The position numbers and the translations under genes were made by a program. A stretch of DNA of 64,000 bases. It comes from Hydrogenophaga sp. PBL-H3 (GTDB taxonomy: Bacteria; Pseudomonadota; Gammaproteobacteria; Burkholderiales; Burkholderiaceae_C). This document shows positions 47,048 through 55,935 of this stretch, in pieces. How positions within the stretch are numbered: the first letter of the stretch is position 1; each line of letters begins with the position of its first letter. Below the pieces are notes generated by a model. That model was not told where the DNA came from. It saw only the letters and a list, made by a program, of their open reading frames with translations, and made no database searches. Where the stretch lies: NCBI RefSeq assembly GCF_010104355.1, contig NZ_CP044972.1, positions 4,020,001 to 4,084,000 on the forward strand. Direction: 5' to 3'.

Positions 47048-48411
47048 CGCCCCAGCGGTTCGGGTTTTGGACCCGGGTCGGTGCGATCGCGCAACGACCT
47101 CATCATCAGCAACGACATGGTGCTGTAGAGCGGGCGGCTGATCATGCGCGACACCATGCTGGCCAGCAGCGCGCAGGCCATGAGGCTGAGCACCATGCTG
47201 TGGCCGTCGGTCATCTCCATCACAATGATCATCGCCGTGATGGGCGTCTGCGTCACGGCGGCCAGAAACCCGCACATGCCCAGCGCGATCAGTGCAGCGC
47301 CGTGGGGTGAGTTGAGCAGCCAGGCCACGTCGGCCCCCACGCCGGCGCCCAGCGACAGGCTCGGCCCGAAAACGCCGCCCGGCACACCGGCCCAGGCCGA
47401 CAGCCAAGACGCCACGAACTTCAAGCCCGTGAACACCAGCGGCTGATGCGCGGCGCCGGGGTCTGCAACCTGGTCCAGAAGCGCCTTCGTGTGCGCGTGG
47501 CCCACGCCCACGGCCGCCCCATCGCTGACCACCGCAATCACCGCCACCACCAGACCGCAGGCCGCGGCAAATGCGACCGGACGCTTGCGCCGGTAGGCGC
47601 AGAACCGATCGGGCAGCCCCGTGAACGAGGCCAGCATCAAGCGCGAGAGCAGACCACCCAGCAAACCACAGGCCAATGCCACCAGCGCACCCGGCGCCAG
47701 CAAACCCCACCACGAGACGGCGTCCGCCCGCACGCGTCCGAAATAGGACAGGTTGCCAAAGGCCGAGACCGCCACCAGGCCGGCCACCACGATGGCCGCC
47801 AGCATCAGGCCGCTGCTGCGGTCCTGCAGGCGGCGCGAGAGTTCTTCGATGGCAAACACGATCCCGCCCAGCGGTGTGTTGAAGGCCGCAGCAATGCCGG
47901 CGGCACCTCCGGCCACCAGCAATTCCCGGTCGCTGATGCCCGAGGCGGGCGACAGCCATCGCCGGGCGTGCAGCATGACACCCGCGGCCACCTGCACCGA
48001 AGGCCCTTGCCGACCAACCGACAGGCCGGCCAGAAGTCCCCCCGACACCCCGAACACCTTGACCACACTCAGCTTGAGCGAGACGAAGCGCGAGCGCTCA
48101 CTCAGCGGGGTTTCGGGCGCCAGCGCCGTGAGCACCTGGGGCACACCCGATCCCACCGAGCCGGGTGCCCAGCGCCGGATGGTCCAGACGATCAACGCGG
48201 TCAGGGCCGGCGTCCAGACCAGTGGCGCCCACCACCAAGCACTTCGCATGCGACCGTACAAATCAATGGCAGCGTCTGCCAGCAGCGTGAATCCCACCAC
48301 CGCCAGGCCGGCCAGCACGGCGTAGGCAATTACCACGGCCCGGTCCAGCCACTGCCTGCCGCCACCCATTTCGTCGCGCAGGTTCTGCAGGAAATCCGGT
48401 TCGCCTTTCAT
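47044..48411 (-). CDS. clcB: CLC family chloride channel/transporter with Gln at the gating position
   Basis: A 455-residue membrane protein with the three CLC anion-path segments: GSGVP (Ser88), GRQGPS (Gln135) and the late GGVFGPSLSLGAG. The FNTPLGGIVFAIEEL segment keeps the internal Glu pair (189-190). In classical antiporters the second segment reads GREGP, and the Glu there is both gate and proton carrier. Here the codon is CAA (48007-48009), giving Gln. That resembles the uncoupled E-to-Q mutant, so the protein may work as a channel or have lost tight coupling. No CBS domains follow. The start at 48411 fits the family. Confidence 0.9.
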   Translation of the reverse strand: MKGEPDFLQNLRDEMGGGRQWLDRAVVIAYAVLAGLAVVGFTLLADAAIDLYGRMRSAWWWAPLVWTPALTALIVWTIRRWAPGSVGSGVPQVLTALAPETPLSERSRFVSLKLSVVKVFGVSGGLLAGLSVGRQGPSVQVAAGVMLHARRWLSPASGISDRELLVAGGAAGIAAAFNTPLGGIVFAIEELSRRLQDRSSGLMLAAIVVAGLVAVSAFGNLSYFGRVRADAVSWWGLLAPGALVALACGLLGGLLSRLMLASFTGLPDRFCAYRRKRPVAFAAACGLVVAVIAVVSDGAAVGVGHAHTKALLDQVADPGAAHQPLVFTGLKFVASWLSAWAGVPGGVFGPSLSLGAGVGADVAWLLNSPHGAALIALGMCGFLAAVTQTPITAMIIVMEMTDGHSMVLSLMACALLASMVSRMISRPLYSTMSLLMMRSLRDRTDPGPKPEPLGR

Positions 48412-48545
48412 GGGGCGCGAGTGTAGGCCCTGGGGGGGTATCGCTTCGCTTTGCCCCGAACGCTGGCGGTCAGTTGCGGCACAATGACTGACCGTTTTTC
48501 GGGCCGGCCCGCGCGGACCGCCCCACTCTCTACAGGACATCAACC

Positions 48546-49040
48546 ATGGCATCCGTCAACAAAGTCATCCTCGTCGGCAACTGCGGCCGCGACCCCGAGA
48601 TCCGCTACCTCCCCTCGGGCCAGGCCGTGGCCAACGTGAGCGTGGCCACCTCCAGCCGCCGCAAGGACAAGAACAGCGGCGAGATGATCGAAGACACCCA
48701 ATGGCACCGCGTCACCTTCTACGACCGGCTGGCCGAGATCGCTGGTGAATACGTCAAGAAAGGACGCCCGATCTACGTGGAAGGCCGCCTCAAGTACGGC
48801 AAGTACACCGACCAGGCGGGCGTCGAGAAAAACACCGTCGACATTGTCGCCACCGAACTGCAGCTGCTCGGCGGCCGTGAAGGCATGGGTGGAGCCGAGG
48901 ACAGTGGCAGCGGTGGCGGCTACTCCCGCCCGCCCGCCGCGCCCCGCGCGCCGGCACCGGCCGCGCGCCAGGCACCTGCCGCAGCGCCAGCGCGCCAGTC
49001 CAGCGGTTTCGACGACATGGACGACGACATTCCCTTCTGA
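48546..49040 (+). CDS. ssb: Single-stranded DNA-binding protein
   Basis: A 164-residue SSB. The OB fold (about 1-110) has [32 protein letters not shown] and [19 protein letters not shown] flexible Gly/Pro/Ala linker follows, and it ends in the acidic partner-binding tip [12 protein letters not shown] coats single-stranded DNA in replication, repair and recombination. AGGACAT upstream serves as the ribosome site. It is divergent from the CLC gene and only loosely linked to the downstream response regulator. uvrA lies nearby, a frequent arrangement. Confidence 0.95.
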   Translation: MASVNKVILVGNCGRDPEIRYLPSGQAVANVSVATSSRRKDKNSGEMIEDTQWHRVTFYDRLAEIAGEYVKKGRPIYVEGRLKYGKYTDQAGVEKNTVDIVATELQLLGGREGMGGAEDSGSGGGYSRPPAAPRAPAPAARQAPAAAPARQSSGFDDMDDDIPF

Positions 49041-49094
49041 AGCAGCCCAGGCCCGCGCCGTGAACACACGGCGTGGTGTTTCTTCCTCTAACTG

Positions 49095-49763
49095 ATGCCC
49101 ACTATGGTCAAAGTTGTCGTTGCAGAAGATCATGCGCTGGTCCGCCAAGGCATCAACATGTTGTTGTCGGCCACAGGCGGATTTGATCTCGTGGCCGAGA
49201 CCGCGCTGGGCAGCGAAGTCGAGATGCTTGTGGCCTTTCACAAGCCCGATCTGCTCCTGCTGGATCTTGCCTTGAGTGACAGTTCGGGCATCGAAGTGGC
49301 TCGCAAGGTGAAGAAGGTTGCGCCCAAGACCAAGGTGTTGATCGTCACCGGCAACGTCTACCCTGGCTCGGTGGCCAATGCGTTTGCCGCGGGGGCGGAT
49401 GGCTTTGTTCTCAAGCACGAGCAGGGGTCTGAACTGCTTGACGCCATTCAGGCGGTGCTCTCAGGTCGTCAATACGTGAGCCAGCAGGTGTCGAAGGGCC
49501 TGGACAGCACCACCAACGCGCGCCCCGGCGGATTTGGACTCTCGCAATCCTTGACGCAGCGCGAACAACAGATCGTTCGCATGATCGCCAAGGGCGGCAG
49601 CAATCAGGAGATTGCCGATGCCTTGCACATCAGTGTGCTCACCGCGCGCAAGCACCGTCAGAACGTGATGCTCAAGCTGGGCCTGCACAACGGCGCGGAG
49701 ATTGCGGCCTACGCCATGCAATCGGGACTGGCAGAAGCGCCCGACCTCGACAACAACCTCTGA
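49095..49763 (+). CDS. NarL/LuxR-type response regulator
   Basis: A 222-residue two-component regulator. The receiver domain (about 4-125) has VVVAEDHALVRQG and the phospho-acceptor Asp in LLLLDLALSDSSG (Asp54 if the ATG at 49104 is used), with LIVTGN and VLKHEQGSELL. The LuxR helix-turn-helix is about 150-215 (LTQREQQIVRMIAKGGSNQEIADALHIS). It likely dimerises on phosphorylation and controls transcription. Two ATGs (49095, 49104) are possible, neither with a good ribosome site. A hybrid histidine kinase 2 kb downstream could be its partner. Confidence 0.9.
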   Translation: MPTMVKVVVAEDHALVRQGINMLLSATGGFDLVAETALGSEVEMLVAFHKPDLLLLDLALSDSSGIEVARKVKKVAPKTKVLIVTGNVYPGSVANAFAAGADGFVLKHEQGSELLDAIQAVLSGRQYVSQQVSKGLDSTTNARPGGFGLSQSLTQREQQIVRMIAKGGSNQEIADALHISVLTARKHRQNVMLKLGLHNGAEIAAYAMQSGLAEAPDLDNNL

Positions 49764-49960
49764 ACCCCCAGGTACATCCCCCCGTACCCCCGCGCTTCCG
49801 GAGGAAGCCGGAAGTCTTGCATACCAAGGGGAAATCGACCCATTATTCGCAAAATAGTGCTCATGCATTATTGGGGGTAGGGGTATCCGAAGCAGATACT
49901 TCATCCCATGGTGAACGCATCTTCGGACACCAAACCAACACCAGACACGCGAGGCACATC

Positions 49961-50374
49961 ATGGGGATTCATGCACTGACGCAAGAGGTCATCAAACACC
50001 TGGGCTTGAAGACCGAGGTCAAGCTGCCAGCGACCGACGAGATCGACTCCGAAGTCACACCCTCCTCAATCTCGGATGATTACCAGGACATGATCAAGGA
50101 CTGCTTTCAGATGTTGGGACTCGGCCCCGACCAGATCCGCATCATGGTGCGATCGGTCGGTCTGAACCCCGCTGGCCTGGAGGTCTATGCGGCATTCGTC
50201 AAGGTGGTTCGCTGGGACGCCAGCGTGGTGGACATGCTCGCCAAGATGCCCGTGATCGAAAAGAAGATCGACCGGCGCGTGCGTCAGAGTTCGATGGTGC
50301 GTTACAGCGCCTTTGCCGGTCTGTGGTTCAGATCACCTGCCGATGTGAACACGCCGCTGGTCACGGTGCATTGA
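49961..50374 (+). CDS. Small protein of unknown function (137 residues)
   Basis: I do not recognise this family. The protein has no signal peptide or membrane helix. A polar N-terminal helix (GIHALTQEVIKHLGLK) is followed by an acidic linker and a compact helical region DDYQDMIKDCFQMLGLGPDQIRIMVRSVG. The C-terminal part VYAAFVKVVRWDASVVDMLAKM and FAGLWFRSP is hydrophobic. The ATG at 49961 is preceded by GAGG. A leading TTG at 49817 would add 48 low-quality residues. It lies between a response regulator and the TolC-like gene, with a terminator after it. A signalling accessory role is a guess. Confidence 0.7.
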   Translation: MGIHALTQEVIKHLGLKTEVKLPATDEIDSEVTPSSISDDYQDMIKDCFQMLGLGPDQIRIMVRSVGLNPAGLEVYAAFVKVVRWDASVVDMLAKMPVIEKKIDRRVRQSSMVRYSAFAGLWFRSPADVNTPLVTVH

Positions 50375-50399
50375 GCGTATTGCGCCATCCGTGCGCATC

Positions 50400-50430
50400 A
50401 AGGGCCTTGCTGCTGCGCAGCAAGGCCCTT
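50400..50430. terminator. Strong terminator hairpin between converging genes
   Basis: AAGGGCCTTGCTG (50400-50412) pairs perfectly with CAGCAAGGCCCTT (50418-50430) around a 5-base loop, followed by a weak T tract. It ends 26 bases after the small unknown gene and 25 bases before the TolC-like stop. Confidence 0.85.
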
Positions 50431-50454
50431 TGTCTTGATGGGATCAACGAGGTC

Positions 50455-51483
50455 TCAGAACCCCGCCGCTGGCTCGATCAATCCGAACTGCCTGGGCAAC
50501 AGACCCGCGAGCGCGTACAGGTGGTATCCGGCTGCCTGCCGCTGCGACTGGCACACAAGCACCGCAAGGTTGCGCCCACTCTCCTCCAGAATGGCATCTG
50601 CGAAATCGGGCGCGCTGCGGGTGTTCAAGCGAAAGCCTGTTTCGGCGGTGCGCCGCAGTGAGCGCGCCCTGACCAGACAGGCATGCTCACGGTCGAAATT
50701 CAAGACCGCTTGCAGATACGCTTCCCGCGCACTCGCGAAATCGGCCACCGCCTGCGCTCTGGCGCTCTCCAGATTCGACAGCCAGACACCAAAGTCCTCC
50801 GGCCCAAAGCTCCCTTCACACGCGGGATCAGATCGCCGCGCGGTCCATGCCTGAGCTCGCTGGCTCAGGCTGAAGTGCACATCGGCATGCGTGGACAAAC
50901 ATGCGCGCGCAAGGCGATCCATTTCATCGGCGAGGACAGGCCCAAGGGTCTCGAAGCCAGTCTCCAGCTGGACGGGAAGCAACCGGGTGAGGTGGGTGAA
51001 ACGCCGGCCGATCCGGTTCCATTCGCCCACGATCCGGATCACTGTTTCGCGTGCAGCGGTCAGGCGGCTCGTGACCTTGCGGTGATCCATCTGACTGGCA
51101 TGTCCCAATTCAACCCGGGCCGCCAGCATCTCCAGCACGACTTCCAACTCGCGCTGGGTGGAAATGGCGCTCTGGAGCTGCTGACGCGCGGCATCGAGTT
51201 GCAGGCAGGTCTCAAGCACCGTGTGGAGAAGGTGGTTGACGCGGCTCAAAGCCGGCGCGCTGGCGGAGACAGGCTCACGCGACGCGACGCGACCAGGTTC
51301 TTCCATGAGCGAGACATGGCGCAGCACCGCTGCCAGTGGCAAAGGTTTGTGGATTTGCCCGCCACCACCCCGGGCAACGGTGTTCTGCGAATCAGCCGTC
51401 TGGGGCGACATCGCGTGAGCCTGATGGTCACGCTGGCCGGCTTGGGCGCCGGGCTGCAAGGTCATTGCAAAGCTCTCTGTCAT
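50455..51483 (-). CDS. TolC/OEP-like helical protein lacking a signal peptide
   Basis: A 342-residue protein that is mostly long helices. The segments LDAARQQLQSAISTQRELEVVLEML and FASAREAYLQAVLNFDREHACLVRARSLRRT with RLNTRSAPDFADAILEESGRNLAVLV have the heptad pattern and G/A-rich turn of the two OEP repeats of TolC-type outer membrane factors. The first residues (MTESFAMTLQPGAQAGQRDH) carry no signal peptide or lipobox, and the trans-envelope barrel strands are not obvious. It may be cytoplasmic, truncated, or a different coiled-coil protein. The ATG at 51483 has GGAAG upstream. It is divergent from the hybrid kinase gene. Confidence 0.72.
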   Translation of the reverse strand: MTESFAMTLQPGAQAGQRDHQAHAMSPQTADSQNTVARGGGGQIHKPLPLAAVLRHVSLMEEPGRVASREPVSASAPALSRVNHLLHTVLETCLQLDAARQQLQSAISTQRELEVVLEMLAARVELGHASQMDHRKVTSRLTAARETVIRIVGEWNRIGRRFTHLTRLLPVQLETGFETLGPVLADEMDRLARACLSTHADVHFSLSQRAQAWTARRSDPACEGSFGPEDFGVWLSNLESARAQAVADFASAREAYLQAVLNFDREHACLVRARSLRRTAETGFRLNTRSAPDFADAILEESGRNLAVLVCQSQRQAAGYHLYALAGLLPRQFGLIEPAAGF

Positions 51484-51700
51484 GCTCGCGTCTTCCGGAA
51501 TGGGTGGAGTGAGCTTCGAGTCTCTGGGCAGGCAATTCGGGCCTCAATAATGCACGGGCAGTATTTTCCCGGCGCGGTTGTTTCGGACTTCACGAACACA
51601 ACATCCGGGGCAAAGCGCACACCCGCCCGATGGATTTATTTCAATCCAAAGGCTACGATGAGCCACCCTTGCCCAGCCACCCCAGGACAGCCCGACGCCC

Positions 51701-53629
51701 ATGCGAAATCCCTCCTTGATTCCATGGGAACTGCTCCCCGGTCTCGGAGCGGCCTTGGGGCCTGGAGCCGCGTTGCTGCACGCGCCGCTGGCATTCAGGG
51801 AGCTGCATCAGTCCGCAGAGTGCCCCGAAAAATGGACGGAGCTGTTGTCGGACCCGTCTCGCCTTGAGCTGCTCGCCCGCCTGAATCGTCAGGAAGACTT
51901 TGAAGCCACGCTCCATTTGAGTGAACGATCCAGCGCAGGCGCGTCGTTCCGACCCACATGGTTGACTTGCAAGGGCTACTGGATGCCGGAGTCCGGTCAT
52001 CACGCCTGCTACTTCGCGGACACCACGGCCATCGAGCTGGCTCGCGTCGAGGCGCAGACGCTGGCCGAGCGCATCCGGCTGATCTTCAAACACCTGCCCG
52101 TGATGGTCGCTCACTTCGGCCCGCCTCCTCAGAACCGCTGCGAGTTTGCCAATCAGCGGTTTGCAGAGTTGTTCGGGTTCGACGAGCAGACGATCATCGG
52201 GACGCCGGCTCTTGACCTGATTGGCGCGGACCTGCGAGCGGCGGTGGTGCCCTTCCTGCGCCGTGCGCGCGAGGAACACGTGCCAGTCACATTCCCCTGT
52301 GAACTCACCTCAGTGGCAGGTGACGCCCTGCGGCTTGAGGTGACGGTCACATCGGCAAGGGGTGTGAATGACGCGGGCACGGACAAAGGTTTCTTTTACC
52401 TGATCACCGACATCACGGAGCGGTACAGGGCGGAGTTCGCCCTGCGCGAATCCGAGGACCGTCTGTCCCGTTTCATGAACGCCAGCGAAGAGGGCGTGGT
52501 CTTCCACCGCGATGGATTGATCACCGATGCGAACCCGGCTGCCAGCCGGCTGTTTGAAACGCCATTGCACATGCTGCTGGGCCGTTCGGTGCTGGAGCTG
52601 ATACCCCCCGAGTACCGTGCGCGGGCGGCCTCGGTCATTGCCTCCGGCGCGGACGCCTCCTACGAGAGCGAAGTCTTCAACGTGCACGGCGAGCGCATCC
52701 CGGTGGAGATCATCGGGCGCTCCATGATGCGCAACGGCGAACGCCTGCGCATGGCCGTCGTGCGCGACATCCGCGACCGCCGCGAGGCCCAGGCACGCAT
52801 CCACGAACTCATCGAAGGCCTGCGCTCGGAGAAAGACAAGGCCGAGGCCGCCGACCGCGCCAAATCCGTCTTCCTGGCCGCCGCCAGCCACGACCTGCGC
52901 CAGCCCATCCACGCCCTCAGCCTCTTCCTCACCGCCCTGCGCTCCATGTCCCAGGCCAGGAGCGTGCGCACCTCCGACCTCGCCGAGATCTGCCGGCGCA
53001 TGCAGGCCTCCCTGGACGGCCTGGGCCAACTCCTCAACATGCTCCTGGACGTCTCCCGCCTGGACGCCAACGCCGTGCAGGTCGAGCGCGCACCCACCAG
53101 CGCTCAGCGCCTGCTCGAAGACCTCGATCAGGACTTCCACCAGCTCGCCACCGAGAAAGGCCTGCAGCTGCACGTCTGCAGCTCGCGCCTGTGGGTCGAC
53201 ACCGACCCCACCGTGCTGCGCCGCATCCTCGTCAACCTGGTCTCCAACGCCGTGCGCTACACCTCCCGCGGGCGCGTGCTCATCGGCTGCCGCCTGCGCG
53301 GCCCCGAGGTCGAGTTCCAGGTCTGGGACAGCGGCATCGGCATCCCCCAGGAACAGCGCGAGGCCATCTTCGAGGAGTTCTTCCAGATCGGCCAGACCCC
53401 CGCCGCGCGCCACGAAGCACACGGCCTGGGCCTGGGCCTGTCCATCGTCAAGCGCTCCGCCCTCCTGCTGCACGCCCCCCCTGGACCTGCGCTCCACCCC
53501 CGGGCGCGGCTCCATGTTCAGCATCCGCGTGCCTCGCTGCGAGCCTCCCGAGCACACCGACCTGCCCACATCAGAGCCCTCCTTCCAGCCCTCCGGAGAC
53601 CGCCTGGGCGTGCTCGTCATCGACGATGA
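51701..53629 (+). CDS. Hybrid sensor histidine kinase, kinase part before a frameshift
   Basis: As read, 642 residues. N-terminal unknown region (about 1-110), two PAS domains (about 125-255, ending LITDITERYRAEFAL, and 260-380 with VEIIGRSMMRNGERLRMAVVRDI). The HisKA box FLAAASHDLRQPIHAL has its acceptor at His397. The HATPase domain has NLVSNAVRYT, DSGIGIP and GLGLGLSIVKRS. The frame then runs through a C7 run (53475-53481) into a low-complexity Arg/Pro tail. Removing one C restores LDLRSTPGRGSMFSIRVP and joins the receiver domain at 53514-53957. The real product is therefore a PAS-PAS-kinase-receiver protein of about 751 residues, or a truncated kinase if the extra C is genuine. Confidence 0.82.
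   Translation: MRNPSLIPWELLPGLGAALGPGAALLHAPLAFRELHQSAECPEKWTELLSDPSRLELLARLNRQEDFEATLHLSERSSAGASFRPTWLTCKGYWMPESGHHACYFADTTAIELARVEAQTLAERIRLIFKHLPVMVAHFGPPPQNRCEFANQRFAELFGFDEQTIIGTPALDLIGADLRAAVVPFLRRAREEHVPVTFPCELTSVAGDALRLEVTVTSARGVNDAGTDKGFFYLITDITERYRAEFALRESEDRLSRFMNASEEGVVFHRDGLITDANPAASRLFETPLHMLLGRSVLELIPPEYRARAASVIASGADASYESEVFNVHGERIPVEIIGRSMMRNGERLRMAVVRDIRDRREAQARIHELIEGLRSEKDKAEAADRAKSVFLAAASHDLRQPIHALSLFLTALRSMSQARSVRTSDLAEICRRMQASLDGLGQLLNMLLDVSRLDANAVQVERAPTSAQRLLEDLDQDFHQLATEKGLQLHVCSSRLWVDTDPTVLRRILVNLVSNAVRYTSRGRVLIGCRLRGPEVEFQVWDSGIGIPQEQREAIFEEFFQIGQTPAARHEAHGLGLGLSIVKRSALLLHAPPGPALHPRARLHVQHPRASLRASRAHRPAHIRALLPALRRPPGRARHRR
53475..53481 (+). other. Seven-C run with apparent +1 frameshift in the hybrid kinase
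   Basis: The C7 run falls inside the last part of the HATPase domain. With six C the frame continues into the conserved GRGSMFSIRVP and the receiver. With seven it stops at 53629. A sequencing or assembly error, a real mutation, or slippage are all possible. Confidence 0.85.
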
Positions 53630-53957
53630 CGAGCAGGTCCTCGCCGCCATGCGCAGCGTGCTCGGCGTCTGGGGCCACCGCGTCTTCTGCGCCACCTCCC
53701 CCGACGAGGCCGTCGTCATGGCCATCTCCCACGCCCCCGACATCGATCTCCTCATCTCCGACTACCGCCTGGGCGGCAACGTCACCGCCGTCGATGCCAT
53801 CCGCGCCGTGCACGCATGCCTCCCACGCTCCATCCCCACCTACATCCTCACCGGCGATACCTCCCCTCAGCGCATCCAGGAAGCCTCCGAACTCGGCTTC
53901 CCCATCCTGCACAAACCCATCGACGCACTCGCCCTGCGCTCCATCCTGGAGACGTGA
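53514..53957 (+). CDS. Receiver domain, displaced 3' part of the hybrid kinase
   Basis: This frame holds the C-terminal receiver of the preceding kinase: GVLVIDDDEQVLAAMRSVLG, the acceptor Asp in LLISDYRLGG (codon at 53760-53762), YILTGDTS and HKPIDALALR with the conserved Thr/Ser and Lys. The ATG at 53514 is internal to the conserved kinase end (MFSIRVP), so it is not a natural start. It is best read as one protein with 51701-53474. It converges on the LplT-PlsC gene. Confidence 0.8.
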   Translation: MFSIRVPRCEPPEHTDLPTSEPSFQPSGDRLGVLVIDDDEQVLAAMRSVLGVWGHRVFCATSPDEAVVMAISHAPDIDLLISDYRLGGNVTAVDAIRAVHACLPRSIPTYILTGDTSPQRIQEASELGFPILHKPIDALALRSILET

Positions 53958-53976
53958 GGGATGGCGCTCCAGGCCC

Positions 53977-55902
53977 TCAGTCGATCAGGGCGGCGACCCG
54001 ATTGCGCAAGCCTTCCGGTGCGACAGTCGAGGCCGCCAGCGGCTCGCCCACCCGAAGCCCCACACGGCTGAAGAACCCGCGACGAAACGGTCGAACCATC
54101 GCCACCGCTTCACCGTTGCGCACCTCCACCCGGCTGAAGTACGAGCCCCACAGGTTGCTCAGGCCCAGGGGGATCACGCTGGGCTGCATGCCCTCGCTTG
54201 CGGCCAGCTCCAGAATCTTCATCACGCCACCTTTGAAAGCTTGCAGCTGCCCGTCGCGCGTGATGCCACCTTCGGGAAAGATCGCGAGCAGCTCGCCGTC
54301 GCGCAACACCGCCACAGCCGCCTCGAACGCGGCATCGTAAGCCTGCGCGTCCTCCTTTTGCGGCGCGATCGGAATCGCCTTGGCCAGCTTGAACAGCCAG
54401 CCCAGCAGCGGCACCTTGAAGATGCGGTGGTCCATCAGAAACCGGATCGGGCGCGGGCTGGCGGCCATGAGCAGCACCGCGTCGACAAAGCTCACGTGGT
54501 TGCACACCAGCACCGCCGCGCCCTGCGTGGGAATGTGTTCGTCACCCCGCACCTTGAAGCGGTACACCAGCCGCGATGCCACCCAGGCCACGAAACGGAT
54601 CAGGTATTCAGGCACCAGCATGAAGATGTAGAACGCCACCACCGCGTTGGCCAGGCCCACCAGCAGGAACATCTGCGGGATGGTGAAGCCCACCGAGAGC
54701 AAGGCTCCCGCGATGACGGCGCTGGCGATCATGAACAGCGCGTTGAGGATGTTGTTGGCCGCGATGATGCGGGCGCGGTGCGTGGGCTGGCTGCGCATCT
54801 GGATCAGCGCGTACATGGGCACGCTGTAGAGGCCCGCAAACAGGCTGAGCAAGGTGAGATCGGCCAGCACGCGCCAGTGGGCCGGCTGGGCGATGAATTC
54901 GGCCAGCCCCAGCGAGCTGGCCGGCGGCAGGCCCCTGGAGGCGAGGTAAAGATCGATCGAGAACACGCTCATGCCGATCGCGCCCAGCGGCACCAGGCCG
55001 ATCTCCACATGCCGCCGCGAGAGCACCTCGCACAACAGCGAACCGGTGCCGATACCAATGGAGAATACGATCAGCAGGAGTGAAGCCACCTGCTCGTTGC
55101 CGTGCAGCACCTCCTTGGCAAAGCTGGGGAACTGGCTGAGGAACACCGCGCCGAAGAACCACATCCAGCTGATGCCCAGCACCGAGCGGAACACCACCGT
55201 GTTGCCGCGCGCCAGCTGGAGGTTGCGCCAGGTCTCGGTGAACGGGTTCCAGTTGATGGTGAGGCCAGGGTCTGTGGCCGGCGTGGCGGGCACCGCCTGC
55301 GCGGTGATGCGGCCGATCAGGGCCAGCGCCACACAGCTGAAGCCCACGTGGTGGGCGCCGATCTCGGGCACCGCGATGATCAGACCACCCGCCAGGTTGC
55401 CCAGCAAAATGGCCACAAAGGTGCCCATCTCCACCATACCGTTGCCACCCGTGAGCTCACGCTCGCTCAGGTGGTTGGGCAGGTAGGCGAACTTCACCGG
55501 GCCAAACAGCGTGGAGTGCAGCCCCATCAGAAAGGTGCACAGCAACAAGAGCGGAATGTGCGTGGTGAAGAACGCCCAAGCAGCCAGCGCCATGATGCCG
55601 ATCTCCAGCCGCTTGACGAAGACGATCAGCGTTTTCTTGTCCAGCTTGTCGGCCAGTTGGCCGCTGGTGGCCGAGAACAGCAGAAACGGCAGGATGAACA
55701 GCGCACCGATCACCAGCCCGGCCAGCGCCGGCGGCAACCAGCTCACCTGCAACTGGTACGTGACCAGCACGGTGAACGCGAACTTGAAGAGATTGTCGTT
55801 GGCCGCCCCGAGGAACTGCGTCCAGAAGAACGGTGCGAATCGGCGCTGACGCAGCAGGGCGAACTGACCACCCTCGGCGGGGTGCGATGGGGACACGGAC
55901 AT
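53977..55902 (-). CDS. LplT-type MFS transporter fused to a PlsC acyltransferase
   Basis: A 641-residue fusion. The N-terminal part (about 15-420) is a twelve-helix MFS carrier of the LplT lysophospholipid type (FFWTQFLGAANDNLFKFAF, LPFLLFSATSGQLADKLDKK). The C-terminal part (about 430-641) is an acyltransferase with the catalytic NHVSFVDAVLL (HX4D) and FPEGGITRDG. In E. coli, LplT is a separate protein and Aas supplies an acyltransferase plus acyl-ACP ligase; here there is no ligase. The protein likely flips lysophospholipids inward and re-acylates them. It is 33 bases after the ceramidase-like gene on the same strand. Confidence 0.88.
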   Translation of the reverse strand: MSVSPSHPAEGGQFALLRQRRFAPFFWTQFLGAANDNLFKFAFTVLVTYQLQVSWLPPALAGLVIGALFILPFLLFSATSGQLADKLDKKTLIVFVKRLEIGIMALAAWAFFTTHIPLLLLCTFLMGLHSTLFGPVKFAYLPNHLSERELTGGNGMVEMGTFVAILLGNLAGGLIIAVPEIGAHHVGFSCVALALIGRITAQAVPATPATDPGLTINWNPFTETWRNLQLARGNTVVFRSVLGISWMWFFGAVFLSQFPSFAKEVLHGNEQVASLLLIVFSIGIGTGSLLCEVLSRRHVEIGLVPLGAIGMSVFSIDLYLASRGLPPASSLGLAEFIAQPAHWRVLADLTLLSLFAGLYSVPMYALIQMRSQPTHRARIIAANNILNALFMIASAVIAGALLSVGFTIPQMFLLVGLANAVVAFYIFMLVPEYLIRFVAWVASRLVYRFKVRGDEHIPTQGAAVLVCNHVSFVDAVLLMAASPRPIRFLMDHRIFKVPLLGWLFKLAKAIPIAPQKEDAQAYDAAFEAAVAVLRDGELLAIFPEGGITRDGQLQAFKGGVMKILELAASEGMQPSVIPLGLSNLWGSYFSRVEVRNGEAVAMVRPFRRGFFSRVGLRVGEPLAASTVAPEGLRNRVAALID

Positions 55903-55935
55903 GGCTGATTTCTCCTGTCGTTGTGGGTGCGGGTC

